64,000 nucleotides of DNA, taken from Candidatus Gastranaerophilales bacterium. GTDB lineage: Bacteria > Cyanobacteriota > Vampirovibrionia > Gastranaerophilales > Gastranaerophilaceae. Of this stretch, positions 18,084 through 27,778 are shown piece by piece. A program made the translations under genes and the position numbers. The number at the start of each line of letters is the position of its first letter. Positions within the stretch are counted from its first letter, which is position 1. The notes below the pieces were generated by a model. The model had not been told where the DNA came from. It saw only the letters and a program-made list of their open reading frames with translations, and ran no database searches. The stretch lies in assembly GCA_944323875.1 (NCBI GenBank), contig CALUUH010000007.1:1-64000 (forward strand). The letters run 5' to 3'.

Positions 18084-18644
18084 TTATTCTTCTGAAGTTG
18101 TCTTTGCAATATCTAAAATTGTGTATGCATTGAAATCAATGTTTCCGAAAATGATTTTAACTTTGTCTTCATCCTCAGGTAATAACTCTACAAAGTTAAT
18201 ATGTTTTTGTCCGAAATCATCTAAAGTTTCGCACGCCGGCAGCTGCGCTATTAAATAATGTGCCTGATATAGTTTTATGACAGGTTCACCGTTTACTTTT
18301 TCTCCTACAATTTGATAATGCCCGACAGGTATTACATGGTTTACATCTGCTTGAAGCGGTGCCGGAATACACAATACAGGCAGTTCCTCATCAACTTTAT
18401 TTATATAATCGGTTTCGTTGCTTTGACGGTAGCTTTCGCCTTTTGGAATGTTTTTATTTTTCTTTTTGCCAAATTTCTTTTCTTTTAGCTTTTCAACAAC
18501 ACTGTTAAATTCTTCATCAGAAACAGGTTTCTGACCGTAGGAATTGTGATCTCCGCTCATGTTGTCCCATAAATCACCGTCCGCTAAAACGCAGCCGCTG
18601 CTTATAAAGATTATTGAAAATAAGATTAAAAATATTTTTTTCAT
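18084..18644 (-). CDS. Secreted hypothetical protein
   Basis: A 186-residue protein with a hydrophobic N-terminal signal (about residues 3-21). A cysteine in SSGC at residue 18 resembles a lipobox but lacks the usual Leu at -3, so it could be a lipoprotein or be cut after VLA. The mature part is charged and lysine-rich around 50-70, then holds a compact domain (CIPAPLQADVN, VGHYQIVGEK, HYLIAQLPACE). I do not recognise the family. It is upstream of deoB on the same strand. Confidence 0.7.
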   Translation of the reverse strand: MKKIFLILFSIIFISSGCVLADGDLWDNMSGDHNSYGQKPVSDEEFNSVVEKLKEKKFGKKKNKNIPKGESYRQSNETDYINKVDEELPVLCIPAPLQADVNHVIPVGHYQIVGEKVNGEPVIKLYQAHYLIAQLPACETLDDFGQKHINFVELLPEDEDKVKIIFGNIDFNAYTILDIAKTTSEE

Positions 18645-18732
18645 AATTTTATATTAATGTTTTTTAGAGAGAAGTAAACATCTGTTTATATGAGTTGGCA
18701 GAATTTATTAAAAAAATATTTGAGGTAAATTT

Positions 18733-18762
18733 TTGAAAAAACATTACTGTTTATGCTAATAT
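18733..18762 (+). promoter_or_regulatory. rsgA promoter close to start codon
   Basis: TTGAAA (18733-18738), 18 bases, then an extended -10 TGCTAATAT with TAATAT at 18757-18762. The ATG follows after nine bases with no ribosome binding site, so the leader is at most a few bases. Confidence 0.6.
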
Positions 18763-18771
18763 ACATTTGAA

Positions 18772-19767
18772 ATGGCAGAAGGACAAATATACAAAATTCA
18801 CTCTGATTTTTATTATATAGATGACGGCTGTACAACAACCGTCTGCAAAGTTCGTGAAGTACTGAAAAAACGGAAAGAAAAAATTTATGTAGGTGATTTT
18901 GCCGAATATAATAACGGATATATAGAAGAAATCATTCCGCGAAAAAATTATATAGCAAGACCGAGCGTTGCAAATATCGATCAGATAATTATAGTTTCGG
19001 CCCTGAAAGAACCTGACTTAAATCTTGCACAGCTGGATCGATATATTGCTCTGGCTCATTATTATAATATTCCGGCCCAATTGTGCTTTAATAAAAGTGA
19101 CTTAAAATGGGATAGACATCTCAAAGAAAAAATTACAAAGATATATAAAACTCTGGGGTTTGATGTTGTGTATACATCAGCAACAGAACACAGCGGAATA
19201 AAGGCGTTTGAACGTCTTTTGAAAGATAAAACAAGCGTCTTGTGCGGCAATTCAGGCGTTGGAAAATCAAGTTTAATAAATGCGATTAATCCTGAATTAA
19301 ATTTGCGGACAAAAGCCGTGAGTGAAAAATTGCAGCGCGGGACTCATACAACAAGACATTGCGAAATAATTAAACTCAATGATACTTCAAGGATAGTGGA
19401 TACACCAGGATTTAGTAATGTGAAATTTGATTTTATCATGCCGGCTGAGGTTGATTTGCTGTTTGATGATATAAAAATTTATAGTGACAAATGTAAATAC
19501 AGCAACTGCCTCCATATACACGAGGATGGATGTAATGTTCTGGCTAACCTTGACAAAATAGATCCGTCGCGATATGAAAGTTATCTGGCATTTGTGGATG
19601 AGGCCAATGCATACAAGGAGCTTGTTAAGTATGAGGGGACCAAAACAGAAGTTTTAACCAAAAAGATTAACAATAAACATGTTGCCAAAATAAGCGGCAA
19701 GAAACGCCAAAATTCGCGTAGAACTTTAAAACAGAATTTATATAAGGACATAGAAGAAGATGAGTAA
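18772..19767 (+). CDS. rsgA: Ribosome small-subunit-dependent GTPase A
   Basis: A circularly permuted GTPase that checks late 30S ribosome assembly. Of 331 residues, an OB-fold covers the first 70. The G motifs come in the permuted order: NKSD first, then GNSGVGKSS, the RGTHTTRH switch, and DTPGF. The C-terminal zinc knuckle is CKYSNCLHIHEDGC. It overlaps the next gene by eight bases, giving an rsgA-prenyl synthase-PAP2 operon. Confidence 0.95.
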   Translation: MAEGQIYKIHSDFYYIDDGCTTTVCKVREVLKKRKEKIYVGDFAEYNNGYIEEIIPRKNYIARPSVANIDQIIIVSALKEPDLNLAQLDRYIALAHYYNIPAQLCFNKSDLKWDRHLKEKITKIYKTLGFDVVYTSATEHSGIKAFERLLKDKTSVLCGNSGVGKSSLINAINPELNLRTKAVSEKLQRGTHTTRHCEIIKLNDTSRIVDTPGFSNVKFDFIMPAEVDLLFDDIKIYSDKCKYSNCLHIHEDGCNVLANLDKIDPSRYESYLAFVDEANAYKELVKYEGTKTEVLTKKINNKHVAKISGKKRQNSRRTLKQNLYKDIEEDE

Positions 19768-20659
19768 AGCAAAAAAAATATTTACAATGGAAGAACTTAT
19801 TGACATTGTAGAAGATAAACTTGATGAATACATGGTTGTGCAGCAGCCGGAAGATTTGTTTAAATCAATGCGGTATACGGTTTTATTGCCGGGGAAAAGA
19901 CTAAGACCTGTAATGTGCCTTGAAACCTGCCGTATGCTTAAAGGTGATATAGAAAAGGCACTGCCGACAGCCTGTGCAATAGAAATGTTGCATGCTCAAA
20001 CACTTATTCATGATGATTTACCGTGTATGGATAATGATGATTTCAGACGGGGAAAAATCAGTAACCACAGAATGTTCGGAGAAGCTGTTGCCGTACTGGC
20101 CGGCGATGCGCTTTTGACATTCGCTCCGCAAATTATTCTTAAAAATTCTGAAGCCCTTTCTGATGAATGCAAACTTAAACTTTTAAATGAATATCATAAT
20201 TATGCGGGAGCTTATGGCGTAATTGCAGGTCAGGTAATTGATATCCAAAGTGAAAAGGGAGAAATAAAAGATAATAAAAACGAAATACTCAGATATATTC
20301 ACCTGCATAAAACAGCAGATTTGTTTAAACTGTCAATAAGGTCAGGAGCAATTATTGCCGGAGCTGATGATGAAAAAATGGCAATACTTACAGAGTTTGC
20401 TGAAAAATTGGGTCTGGCTTTCCAGATAGCAGATGACGTTCTTGATGAAACATCAACATTTGAAGCACTGGGCAAAACTCCGGGAAAAGATAAATATGCA
20501 GGAAAACTTACATACGTAAGCCTTTTCGGGATTGATAACGCAAAATGTAAATTGACTTGCCTGTTTAAGGAATGCTATGATATAATGAATACACATGAGT
20601 TTAACTCCCAAATTTTTATAGACATAATAGAAGGAATTAAAAAACGGGTTAAGTTATGA
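19760..20659 (+). CDS. ispA: Short-chain polyprenyl diphosphate synthase (IspA-type)
   Basis: Condenses isopentenyl diphosphate to farnesyl or geranylgeranyl diphosphate for quinone and undecaprenyl carriers. The 299-residue protein has both aspartate motifs: DDLPCMDNDD (first aspartate-rich motif, with the two-residue insertion typical of bacterial enzymes) and DDVLDE (second). LPGKRLRP binds diphosphate. The product chain length is not certain. It overlaps rsgA by eight bases and the next gene by four. Confidence 0.93.
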   Translation: MSKAKKIFTMEELIDIVEDKLDEYMVVQQPEDLFKSMRYTVLLPGKRLRPVMCLETCRMLKGDIEKALPTACAIEMLHAQTLIHDDLPCMDNDDFRRGKISNHRMFGEAVAVLAGDALLTFAPQIILKNSEALSDECKLKLLNEYHNYAGAYGVIAGQVIDIQSEKGEIKDNKNEILRYIHLHKTADLFKLSIRSGAIIAGADDEKMAILTEFAEKLGLAFQIADDVLDETSTFEALGKTPGKDKYAGKLTYVSLFGIDNAKCKLTCLFKECYDIMNTHEFNSQIFIDIIEGIKKRVKL

Positions 20660-21120
20660 TTACCAGAATTATAGACACAGGATACGAAGCAATAGTGACA
20701 GGTTTGCTTTCGGCATTTACCGCTCAGATATTGAAATTTATTATATTTACCGTAAAAACAAAAAGAATAAATTTTAAAATATTTTCAACAACCGGAGGAA
20801 TGCCGAGTTCTCATTCGGCAGGTGTAATGGGATTGTCCACGTCAATAGGGATAATTGCAGGTTTTGACAGTTTAATATTTGCGGTTGCAATAGGCTATGC
20901 ACTTATAACAATGTATGATGCTGCAGGTTTAAGACGTGCTGCCGGAAAAACTGCAGCCTGTTTGAACAGAATGATGGATGATTTTTATAAACACGATGTT
21001 CAGGCATTAGGCGGCAAGTTGAAAGAATTGTTAGGTCACACGCCGCTGGAAGTTATTGCTGGAGCATTTTATGGTATAGGCGTTGCATACTGGGTGCATT
21101 TTCATCTTTTGTGCTCTTAA
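20656..21120 (+). CDS. Divergent PAP2 family (DUF212) membrane protein
   Basis: A 154-residue membrane protein with four likely helices and the motif GGMPSSHSAGV, matching the PSGH-like active-site segment of PAP2 phosphatases. Family members in cyanobacteria and plants are of uncertain function. Its ATGA overlap with ispA suggests it may act on prenyl diphosphates, which is inference from context. Confidence 0.88.
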   Translation: MITRIIDTGYEAIVTGLLSAFTAQILKFIIFTVKTKRINFKIFSTTGGMPSSHSAGVMGLSTSIGIIAGFDSLIFAVAIGYALITMYDAAGLRRAAGKTAACLNRMMDDFYKHDVQALGGKLKELLGHTPLEVIAGAFYGIGVAYWVHFHLLCS

Positions 21121-21247
21121 TGTTTCGTCATAAACTTGCTTTTTAAAATTGTTTATCGTATATTACTATTGTTGTGGGCTTATAGATTTTAAAAAATCTA
21201 TATTCGGAATTAAACCCTTAGGTAAAAGAAAGATTAAACTCTAGCGA

Positions 21248-24200
21248 ATGAGCGTTCCAGAATTTAATTACAAGTATATAAAAGACAGAGCAGGTGCAGG
21301 TAGTTGGCGCCGCGGATATGAGTATCATACAAAAGATATGGTATTTGATACTTATCCTGAAAAAAATTTCTATATGGGAAAAGTAAAAGGAAATTTTCAG
21401 GATTACTATAATACAGACCTTATCTTTAAAAAGAATAAAGTTGAGGCGCGCTGCAATTGCCCGCTAAAAGAAGAATGGTGTAAACACGCGGTAGCTGTTG
21501 CATTAAAGGCAATTGATGAACACGCTTATGAGGACTGGCTTGAAACAAAATACGGCATAGAAACCGATTTTCCGGATGAAAATACTGCTCTTACTGAGGA
21601 GCCGGACGGAAGTTATCTTTTCCATTTTAATGCAAAACGCAAAGCCAATTACTTCTCAATACTTGTACGTTCAAGGGAAACAGGCAAAGTCGTCCGCCAG
21701 ATTGAACCGATTTTGATGGCTCTGATAGAAGCTCAAAAGCAGGATCCGACATTCAAACTAAATAATTCTCAAAAGGTTGAAGTCGCTATCTTCCAGCAGT
21801 TATTGAAAGTATCACGTCAGGATAAAAAAGCAGGCTGGTATGACATTCCGATTACAAAATTCGGTCACATGTTCACACTTCTGGGGATGGCCGATGAAGT
21901 TCTTGATGAAAAGACCAAACAGCGTTTGAAATTTACCAATCAGGAATGGAAATTAGTTCTATATGTAAATACCTCGCAGACAGGTAACATATTGCTGTCA
22001 TTGGAGTGGAAGCGCCCTGATAAAGATGATGTTTATCCTTTTGAAGAAGTGCGTTATTTCTCCCGTCATTTAAAATGGGGCCGATACAAAAATATAATCT
22101 TCCCGACAAATGTCGCAATACAATCATTGCCGCAAAATCTTATCAAATCTTCATTTACAGACTTAAAAGATTCTGACGGCGGCCAGTTTATTTATGAAGA
22201 ACTGCCAAAATTACAAGAAATAATGGATGTTGAAATTGCAGAAAATATCAGCAAGCTGATGTTAGAAGAAAGACCGCCTGTAAAAATTGTTACAATGGGA
22301 ATTGATTATGACCAGTCATTAAAAGCATCTCTTGAATTTGAATATGACGGCGTAAGAGTTCCTTACTCAAAATTAACTGATAAAACACCTTATATCACAA
22401 TCAAAAAGCCGGGTGACGATTTTGTCTACTGGATAAAACGCAATTTAAAACATGAACAGGAAGCTTACAATATGCTTTTGGCATGCCGTTTTGTCCCGAT
22501 GCAGACAAACAACCTTGCGCTGGAAAAAGAAAATGCAATTGATTTCTATAATTATTACATCAAACAGGCCGGTGATGGCTGGAAATTTATAGAAAAAGAC
22601 GATATGAATTTCTTCAAGCTTCTTGATGATCCGTTTGAACTCTGTGCAAAAATTGATTTTAGTGAAGAAACTCAGGATAGTTTTGAAGTATTTCTGTACG
22701 GCCGCGTAGGTGAAGAAATTATAAGTTTTGACGAAATATACGATACTATTCAGGGAGGGGAAAAATACAGCCGTATAAGAAGTCTCGGTTTTGTTGAATA
22801 TCCGGCGCAGGATATCTACAGTCTGCTTCGGACTCTCAATTCGTTTGATGTTTTCAGAAACGCCGATAACAAATTTATTGTAAAAACATACCGTGCAGGC
22901 CTTATTTCAGAAATGAAAAATCTTAATGTAAAACTGGATTTGAGTGAAAACTTTGAAAAATTCTGGTCACAAATATCTAATTTTTCAGCAACGGATGATT
23001 TACAGCTGCCAAAAGAAATAAATGCAGATTTTCGTGAATACCAGATAAAAGGTTTTGGCTGGCTCTGGTTTATGTATAAATACGGTTTAAACGGTATACT
23101 GGCTGACGATATGGGGCTTGGTAAAACCCTTCAGGCGCTTACTGTCTTACAAAAAGCTAAAGAGGAGGACGGGCCTGAACCGACACTTGTTATTTGTCCG
23201 ACAACAGTTGTGTTTAACTGGGAATCAGAAATTCAAAAATTCGCTCCGACTTTAAGCTGTTTGAAATTAACCGGTACTGACAGGAAAACTTTGTATAAAA
23301 AAATACCTGAATATGATGTTATAATTACCAGCTATGCACTTGTACGTCGTGATATTGAAAAATTAAAAGAATATAATTTCAGATATATTATTCTTGACGA
23401 ATCCCAAAATATCAAAAATGCGCTTTCACAAACTGCACAGGCTGTTAAAAAATTGAATGCCGTACATAAATTAGCGCTATCCGGTACACCTATCGAAAAC
23501 AAACTTGAAGAATTGTGGTCTGTATTTGATTTTCTTATGCCGGGATTTTTATTCAACATGTCTGAATTTAATCAGCGTTATGTTAACCCGATTATGGAAC
23601 GCGCTGACAAAACAGTTGAGAAACGTCTTAAACTGCAAATCTATCCATTCATCTTACGTCGTATGAAACGTGATGTTGCAAAAGATTTGCCGGATAAAGT
23701 TGAAAACATTGCATACTGCGAACTTACGGATGAACAAAAAGACTTTTACTTGCAGGTGCTTGACAGTACCAAAGAAGAATTGTTTAAGAGTATTGAACAA
23801 AACGGTCTTGAAAAGAGCAGACTTTCAATCTTCTCAGCATTGCTCAGATTGCGTCAAATCTGCTGTCACCCGCGGCTTTATGATAAAGAAAACGTCAAAC
23901 ATATATCTTCATCAGGTAAATTTGAAAAACTTAAATCAATGCTTGAAGAAATTATATCAGAAGGCCACAGAATACTTTTATTCAGCCAGTTTGTCGATAT
24001 GCTGGACATTGTTAAGGGCTGGCTTGAACGTGAAGGTATTAAATACGAGTATCTGACCGGTAAAACCAAAGATAGACAAGCTGCAGTTGAAAACTTTAAT
24101 AACAACCCGACAATACCTATTTTCCTGATAAGCTTAAAAGCCGGCGGAACAGGTTTGAATTTGACCGGAGCGGATTATGTAATCCACTATGACCCGTGGT

Positions 24201-24424
24201 GGAATCCGGCGGTGGAAGATCAGGCAACTGACCGTGCGTATCGTATCGGGCAAACGAAAAAAGTATTTGTATACAGACTTATTACCAAAAACACTGTTGA
24301 AGAAAAAATTCAGAAACTTAAAACTATTAAAAGAAACCTTGTTGACAGCGTAATTTCCGTAGACAGAAATATCGTAAAATCGCTTACTATGGATGATATC
24401 AAAGAAATATTCTCTGTCGATTAA
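21248..24424 (+). CDS. SWIM zinc-finger SNF2-family helicase
   Basis: A 1058-residue ATP-dependent DNA translocase. A SWIM finger (Cys69-x-Cys71...Cys78-x-His80) lies near the N-terminus, followed by a bacterial SNF2-associated region. The SNF2 ATPase core begins near residue 590 with Walker A DDMGLGKT, DESQ as the DEAH-box, SGTPIENK (motif III), and the C-terminal half with LKAGGTGLNLT and DRAYRIGQ. Its role in bacteria is unsettled, perhaps transcription or repair. A TAAACT seven bases before the ATG hints at a leaderless start; there is no clear ribosome binding site. Confidence 0.93.
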   Translation: MSVPEFNYKYIKDRAGAGSWRRGYEYHTKDMVFDTYPEKNFYMGKVKGNFQDYYNTDLIFKKNKVEARCNCPLKEEWCKHAVAVALKAIDEHAYEDWLETKYGIETDFPDENTALTEEPDGSYLFHFNAKRKANYFSILVRSRETGKVVRQIEPILMALIEAQKQDPTFKLNNSQKVEVAIFQQLLKVSRQDKKAGWYDIPITKFGHMFTLLGMADEVLDEKTKQRLKFTNQEWKLVLYVNTSQTGNILLSLEWKRPDKDDVYPFEEVRYFSRHLKWGRYKNIIFPTNVAIQSLPQNLIKSSFTDLKDSDGGQFIYEELPKLQEIMDVEIAENISKLMLEERPPVKIVTMGIDYDQSLKASLEFEYDGVRVPYSKLTDKTPYITIKKPGDDFVYWIKRNLKHEQEAYNMLLACRFVPMQTNNLALEKENAIDFYNYYIKQAGDGWKFIEKDDMNFFKLLDDPFELCAKIDFSEETQDSFEVFLYGRVGEEIISFDEIYDTIQGGEKYSRIRSLGFVEYPAQDIYSLLRTLNSFDVFRNADNKFIVKTYRAGLISEMKNLNVKLDLSENFEKFWSQISNFSATDDLQLPKEINADFREYQIKGFGWLWFMYKYGLNGILADDMGLGKTLQALTVLQKAKEEDGPEPTLVICPTTVVFNWESEIQKFAPTLSCLKLTGTDRKTLYKKIPEYDVIITSYALVRRDIEKLKEYNFRYIILDESQNIKNALSQTAQAVKKLNAVHKLALSGTPIENKLEELWSVFDFLMPGFLFNMSEFNQRYVNPIMERADKTVEKRLKLQIYPFILRRMKRDVAKDLPDKVENIAYCELTDEQKDFYLQVLDSTKEELFKSIEQNGLEKSRLSIFSALLRLRQICCHPRLYDKENVKHISSSGKFEKLKSMLEEIISEGHRILLFSQFVDMLDIVKGWLEREGIKYEYLTGKTKDRQAAVENFNNNPTIPIFLISLKAGGTGLNLTGADYVIHYDPWWNPAVEDQATDRAYRIGQTKKVFVYRLITKNTVEEKIQKLKTIKRNLVDSVISVDRNIVKSLTMDDIKEIFSVD

Positions 24425-24571
24425 TCAATGTAATTGTATGATAGAATTTTTTATTTACATATTATGTAAATAATTATTGCTAATACTTTGTTTGTATTAA
24501 ATTTCTTGACACTATCGACCGTTATACAGTATTATAGTTGAGGACGTATCTCATTTTTATGAGGGACATCA

Positions 24572-25270
24572 ATGGGTATAATGAAGAAAAATGCATTCAC
24601 TCTGGCAGAAACTCTTGTCACGCTTGCCATAATAGGTATGGTGGCCGCTATGACTATACCACCATTGGTAAACAGTTATAATAAAACAGTTAATCAGGTT
24701 AAACTAAGAAAAGTATACGCTATTCTTGCACAAATTGCACAACGCGCAGTTGCAGAATACGGTGATATGCCCTATCTTGATTTTTATGACGGCAGTTCTG
24801 ACAAGGTTCAGGAATGGTATTTGACTTATTTTAAACCTAATTTAAAAGTCGCAAAAGAATGTTTTGATGAAAGCGGCTGCTGGCCGGAAAGCGTTACTCA
24901 TCTTAATGGTGACAGCGTTTCTAACAGTTCTGCACGTGGAATTGGCGGTAATATCGTAACTTTTCAAACAATTGACGGAACATTATATAATATTGACGGT
25001 AATATACCGTCAGATTTAGATGCGCAATTCGGGATTGATTCTGATATTGACGGGCTCGTTGTTTATGTTGATTTGAACGGCAACAAAAAGCCTAATGTAA
25101 TCGGTAAGGATATTTTTGTCTTTGTATACACGTATAAAGGCTTTGTTCCGGCCGGTAACGACAGAACAAAAGAATTTGTTGCACAAGACTGTTCTAAAGA
25201 CGGAAGCGGCATGATGTGTGCCTCTAATATTGCGCGCAACAACTGGAAATTTGACGATGTAAATATGTAA
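24572..25270 (+). CDS. Type IV pilin-like protein, normal short leader
   Basis: A 232-residue prepilin. The leader is eight residues (MGIMKKNA), then FTLAETLVTLAIIGMVAAMTI forms the cleavage region and pilin helix, with the conserved glutamate at position 5 of the mature chain. The C-terminal domain has four cysteines in two spaced pairs and VDLNGNKKPNVIGKDI, a motif also present in the two long pilin-like proteins. It serves as the in-window reference for how short the leader normally is. GAGGGA precedes the ATG. Confidence 0.88.
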   Translation: MGIMKKNAFTLAETLVTLAIIGMVAAMTIPPLVNSYNKTVNQVKLRKVYAILAQIAQRAVAEYGDMPYLDFYDGSSDKVQEWYLTYFKPNLKVAKECFDESGCWPESVTHLNGDSVSNSSARGIGGNIVTFQTIDGTLYNIDGNIPSDLDAQFGIDSDIDGLVVYVDLNGNKKPNVIGKDIFVFVYTYKGFVPAGNDRTKEFVAQDCSKDGSGMMCASNIARNNWKFDDVNM

Positions 25271-25414
25271 GCTTGTAATAATATCTTGTCAGTGGTATAA
25301 CGTTGTTTGTAGTTAGTTAGGGGGATCCACCCCGGGGACGAAGGTTTATTTAAGTGTTGTTAATTAAACAGAAATTCGTCGCAAAAACCCGAAAGGATAA
25401 GGAAGGATATTTTT
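25271..25414 (+). promoter_or_regulatory. thrS leader region
   Basis: The 144-base leader contains GGGGATCCACCCC (a small GC-rich hairpin near 25322) and paired GACGAA/TTCGTC segments further down. It ends in AAGGAAGG before the ATG. I see no T-box consensus, so a regulatory function is only possible. Confidence 0.35.
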
Positions 25415-27220
25415 ATGGAAAAAAACAACGAAACACTCCACATTCTCAGGCACTCAACTTCACACATTATGGCTCAAGCTGTTCAAAAGCTGTTCCCGTC
25501 TGCAAAGTTAGCAATAGGGCCGGCTGTAGACAACGGTTTTTATTACGATTTTGACTTAACCGACGGCCATGCGTTTACCGAAGACGATCTGGGTAAAATC
25601 GAAGAAGAAATGAAAAACATAGTCAAACAAAATCTTACGTTTGAAAAATATGTTATTCCGGATGTGGATGCGCAAATTGCCGAGTTTAAGAAAGAAGGCG
25701 AAATTTACAAAGCGGAATTGCTGGAAGAACACAGAAACGACAATCCGACACTGTATTTAACAAAAGATAAAGACGGAAATGTGCTGTTTAACGACCTTTG
25801 TGCAGGGCCGCACATTCCGAACACAAGTTATATAAAGGGCAATGCGTTCAAGCTGCTTAAAGTCGCAGGCGCATACTGGCGCGGTAACGAAAAGAACAAA
25901 ATGCTGCAGCGTATTTATGCAACGGCTTACTGGAATAAAGAGGATTTGCAGGACTATCTGAATTTTCTTGCAGAAGCTGAAAAACGCGACCACAGAAAAT
26001 TAGGTGCAAAGCTTGATTTATTTTCAACAAGAGAAGAACTTGGCGGAGGGCTTGTCCTCTGGCATCCTAACCTTGCAATTGTACGTGAAGAAATAGAAAA
26101 TTATTGGAGAACCGAACACAGAAAACGCGGTTATGTAATTGTTAATACTCCGCACATTGCAAAATCTAAATTGTGGGAAATTTCAGGCCACGCAGACCAC
26201 TATAAAGAAAATATGTTCTTTATCCAAAAAGATGATGACAGCGATGAGCAGTTTGTTCTCAAACCAATGAACTGCCCGTTCCATATTTTGATTTATCAGG
26301 CAAACAGATATTCATACCGTTCATTGCCGTTAAGAATGGCTGAACTCGGTACTGTTTACAGAAAAGAAAAATCAGGTGCATTGTCAGGTCTGACACGTGT
26401 TCAAGGCTTTACGCAAGATGATGCACACATTTTCTGTACACCGGAACAGCTTGTTGATGAAATAAACGAAATTATTGATTTTGTTGCAGATACAATGGCT
26501 TTGTTCAATATGTCATTTGAAGTTGAACTGTCAACACGTCCGGAAAGTTATGTCGGTGAAATAGAAAACTGGGATAGAGCGGAAGCCGGTCTGAAAGCAG
26601 CAATGGACAGACGCGGAATGCAATACGAAATAAATGAAGGTGACGGTGCATTTTATGGCCCGAAAATCGACTTTAAAATCAAAGATGCGATTGGCAGAAT
26701 GTGGCAATGTGCAACAATCCAGTTAGATTTCAATTTACCGGAACGTTTTGATATAAAATATCAGGACAAAGACGGGTCAATGAAAACACCTGTTATGCTT
26801 CACCGCGTAGTATTCGGATCAATGGAACGTTTCCACGGTATTTTGATAGAACATTATGCCGGAGCTTTCCCGACATGGCTTGCGCCGACACAGGTGGCTA
26901 TAGTTCCTATTTCAAACGAAAAACACACCGATTTTGCGGAAGAAGTTTACAAAAAAATGCGAAAAGCAGGTATTCGTGCAAAACTTGATGACCGTTCCGA
27001 AAGTATGAACTACAAAATAAGAGAAAGCTTGCAGGATAAGAAAATACCTTACGTTGTAGTTATAGGCGATAAGGAAATAGAATCCAATGCAGTTGCAGTT
27101 CGTGCGCGCGGAATAGGTCAGGTCGGAACAATGCCGGTTGATGAATTCATCAAAAAAGTTGAAGATGAAATTCATGCACGCGCTTCCGAATCGTTTGCTA
27201 AAGACATAGTTAAATCATAA
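25415..27220 (+). CDS. thrS: Threonyl-tRNA synthetase without TGS domain
   Basis: Charges tRNA-Thr. The 601-residue protein starts directly in the N2 editing domain (HILRHSTSHIMAQAV with the HxxxH zinc/editing motif) and so lacks the N-terminal TGS domain of the usual 640-residue enzymes. The class II core has motif 2 (YRKEKSGALSGLTRVQGF) and motif 3 (HRVVFGSMERF), and the anticodon-binding domain closes the protein. The start is supported by AAGGAAGG at eight to ten bases, and no upstream in-frame TGS is visible. Confidence 0.96.
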   Translation: MEKNNETLHILRHSTSHIMAQAVQKLFPSAKLAIGPAVDNGFYYDFDLTDGHAFTEDDLGKIEEEMKNIVKQNLTFEKYVIPDVDAQIAEFKKEGEIYKAELLEEHRNDNPTLYLTKDKDGNVLFNDLCAGPHIPNTSYIKGNAFKLLKVAGAYWRGNEKNKMLQRIYATAYWNKEDLQDYLNFLAEAEKRDHRKLGAKLDLFSTREELGGGLVLWHPNLAIVREEIENYWRTEHRKRGYVIVNTPHIAKSKLWEISGHADHYKENMFFIQKDDDSDEQFVLKPMNCPFHILIYQANRYSYRSLPLRMAELGTVYRKEKSGALSGLTRVQGFTQDDAHIFCTPEQLVDEINEIIDFVADTMALFNMSFEVELSTRPESYVGEIENWDRAEAGLKAAMDRRGMQYEINEGDGAFYGPKIDFKIKDAIGRMWQCATIQLDFNLPERFDIKYQDKDGSMKTPVMLHRVVFGSMERFHGILIEHYAGAFPTWLAPTQVAIVPISNEKHTDFAEEVYKKMRKAGIRAKLDDRSESMNYKIRESLQDKKIPYVVVIGDKEIESNAVAVRARGIGQVGTMPVDEFIKKVEDEIHARASESFAKDIVKS

Positions 27221-27222
27221 AA

Positions 27223-27684
27223 TCATACCAAAGATTTTTCTAAATAAATCATATCAATTAATTGCTTTCCGTTTTCAAAAATAGGATGAGAATAATTATC
27301 AATAAAGAAATTTTTTACTCTGCGGGTTTGTACAAACCCGCGTTTTTTATAAAAATTAAGCGTACTTTCATTTTCTCCCGTTCCAAGTATTAATGTTTTA
27401 AAATTTTCGCGATATTTATTACATACAAAATCAAGCAATGCTGATGCGTACCCTTTATTTTGATATTCAGGATAAGTCGCAATATTTTTTATCTCAACTA
27501 TTTCAGAATCAATCTCCATAACAGCACAGATTGATGTCAAAATATTATTATCGTACAAAACAAAAAGTATTGACGATTCCAGATATTTGTTAATCATTGC
27601 GCCATCTTCATCTCCGATTAACAAAATATCCATAAAATCCGTTTTATTTGAACAAATTTTTCTAATTTCCATCTTTAAATTCAT
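27223..27684 (-). CDS. GNAT-family N-acetyltransferase
   Basis: A 153-residue acetyl-CoA-dependent acyltransferase. The core is seen in EIKNIATYPEYQNKGYAS, which is beta-strand 4 and the pyrophosphate loop (Q-x-x-G-x-A form), and in LILGTGENESTLNFYKKRGF, the motif B helix. The substrate is unknown. It converges on thrS with two bases between them. Confidence 0.9.
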   Translation of the reverse strand: MNLKMEIRKICSNKTDFMDILLIGDEDGAMINKYLESSILFVLYDNNILTSICAVMEIDSEIVEIKNIATYPEYQNKGYASALLDFVCNKYRENFKTLILGTGENESTLNFYKKRGFVQTRRVKNFFIDNYSHPIFENGKQLIDMIYLEKSLV

Positions 27685-27778
27685 TTTTACTTATTTGTTC
27701 ATTATAGTATAAATTTAGAGAGTGTAAACAATCCAAAAATCAGAATATTTATAACTTTTTTCTTACCACAAATCTGTC

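Noticed and set aside
25271-25414. T-box riboswitch before thrS
   Set aside because: The conserved T-box sequence is not found; only small hairpins are seen.
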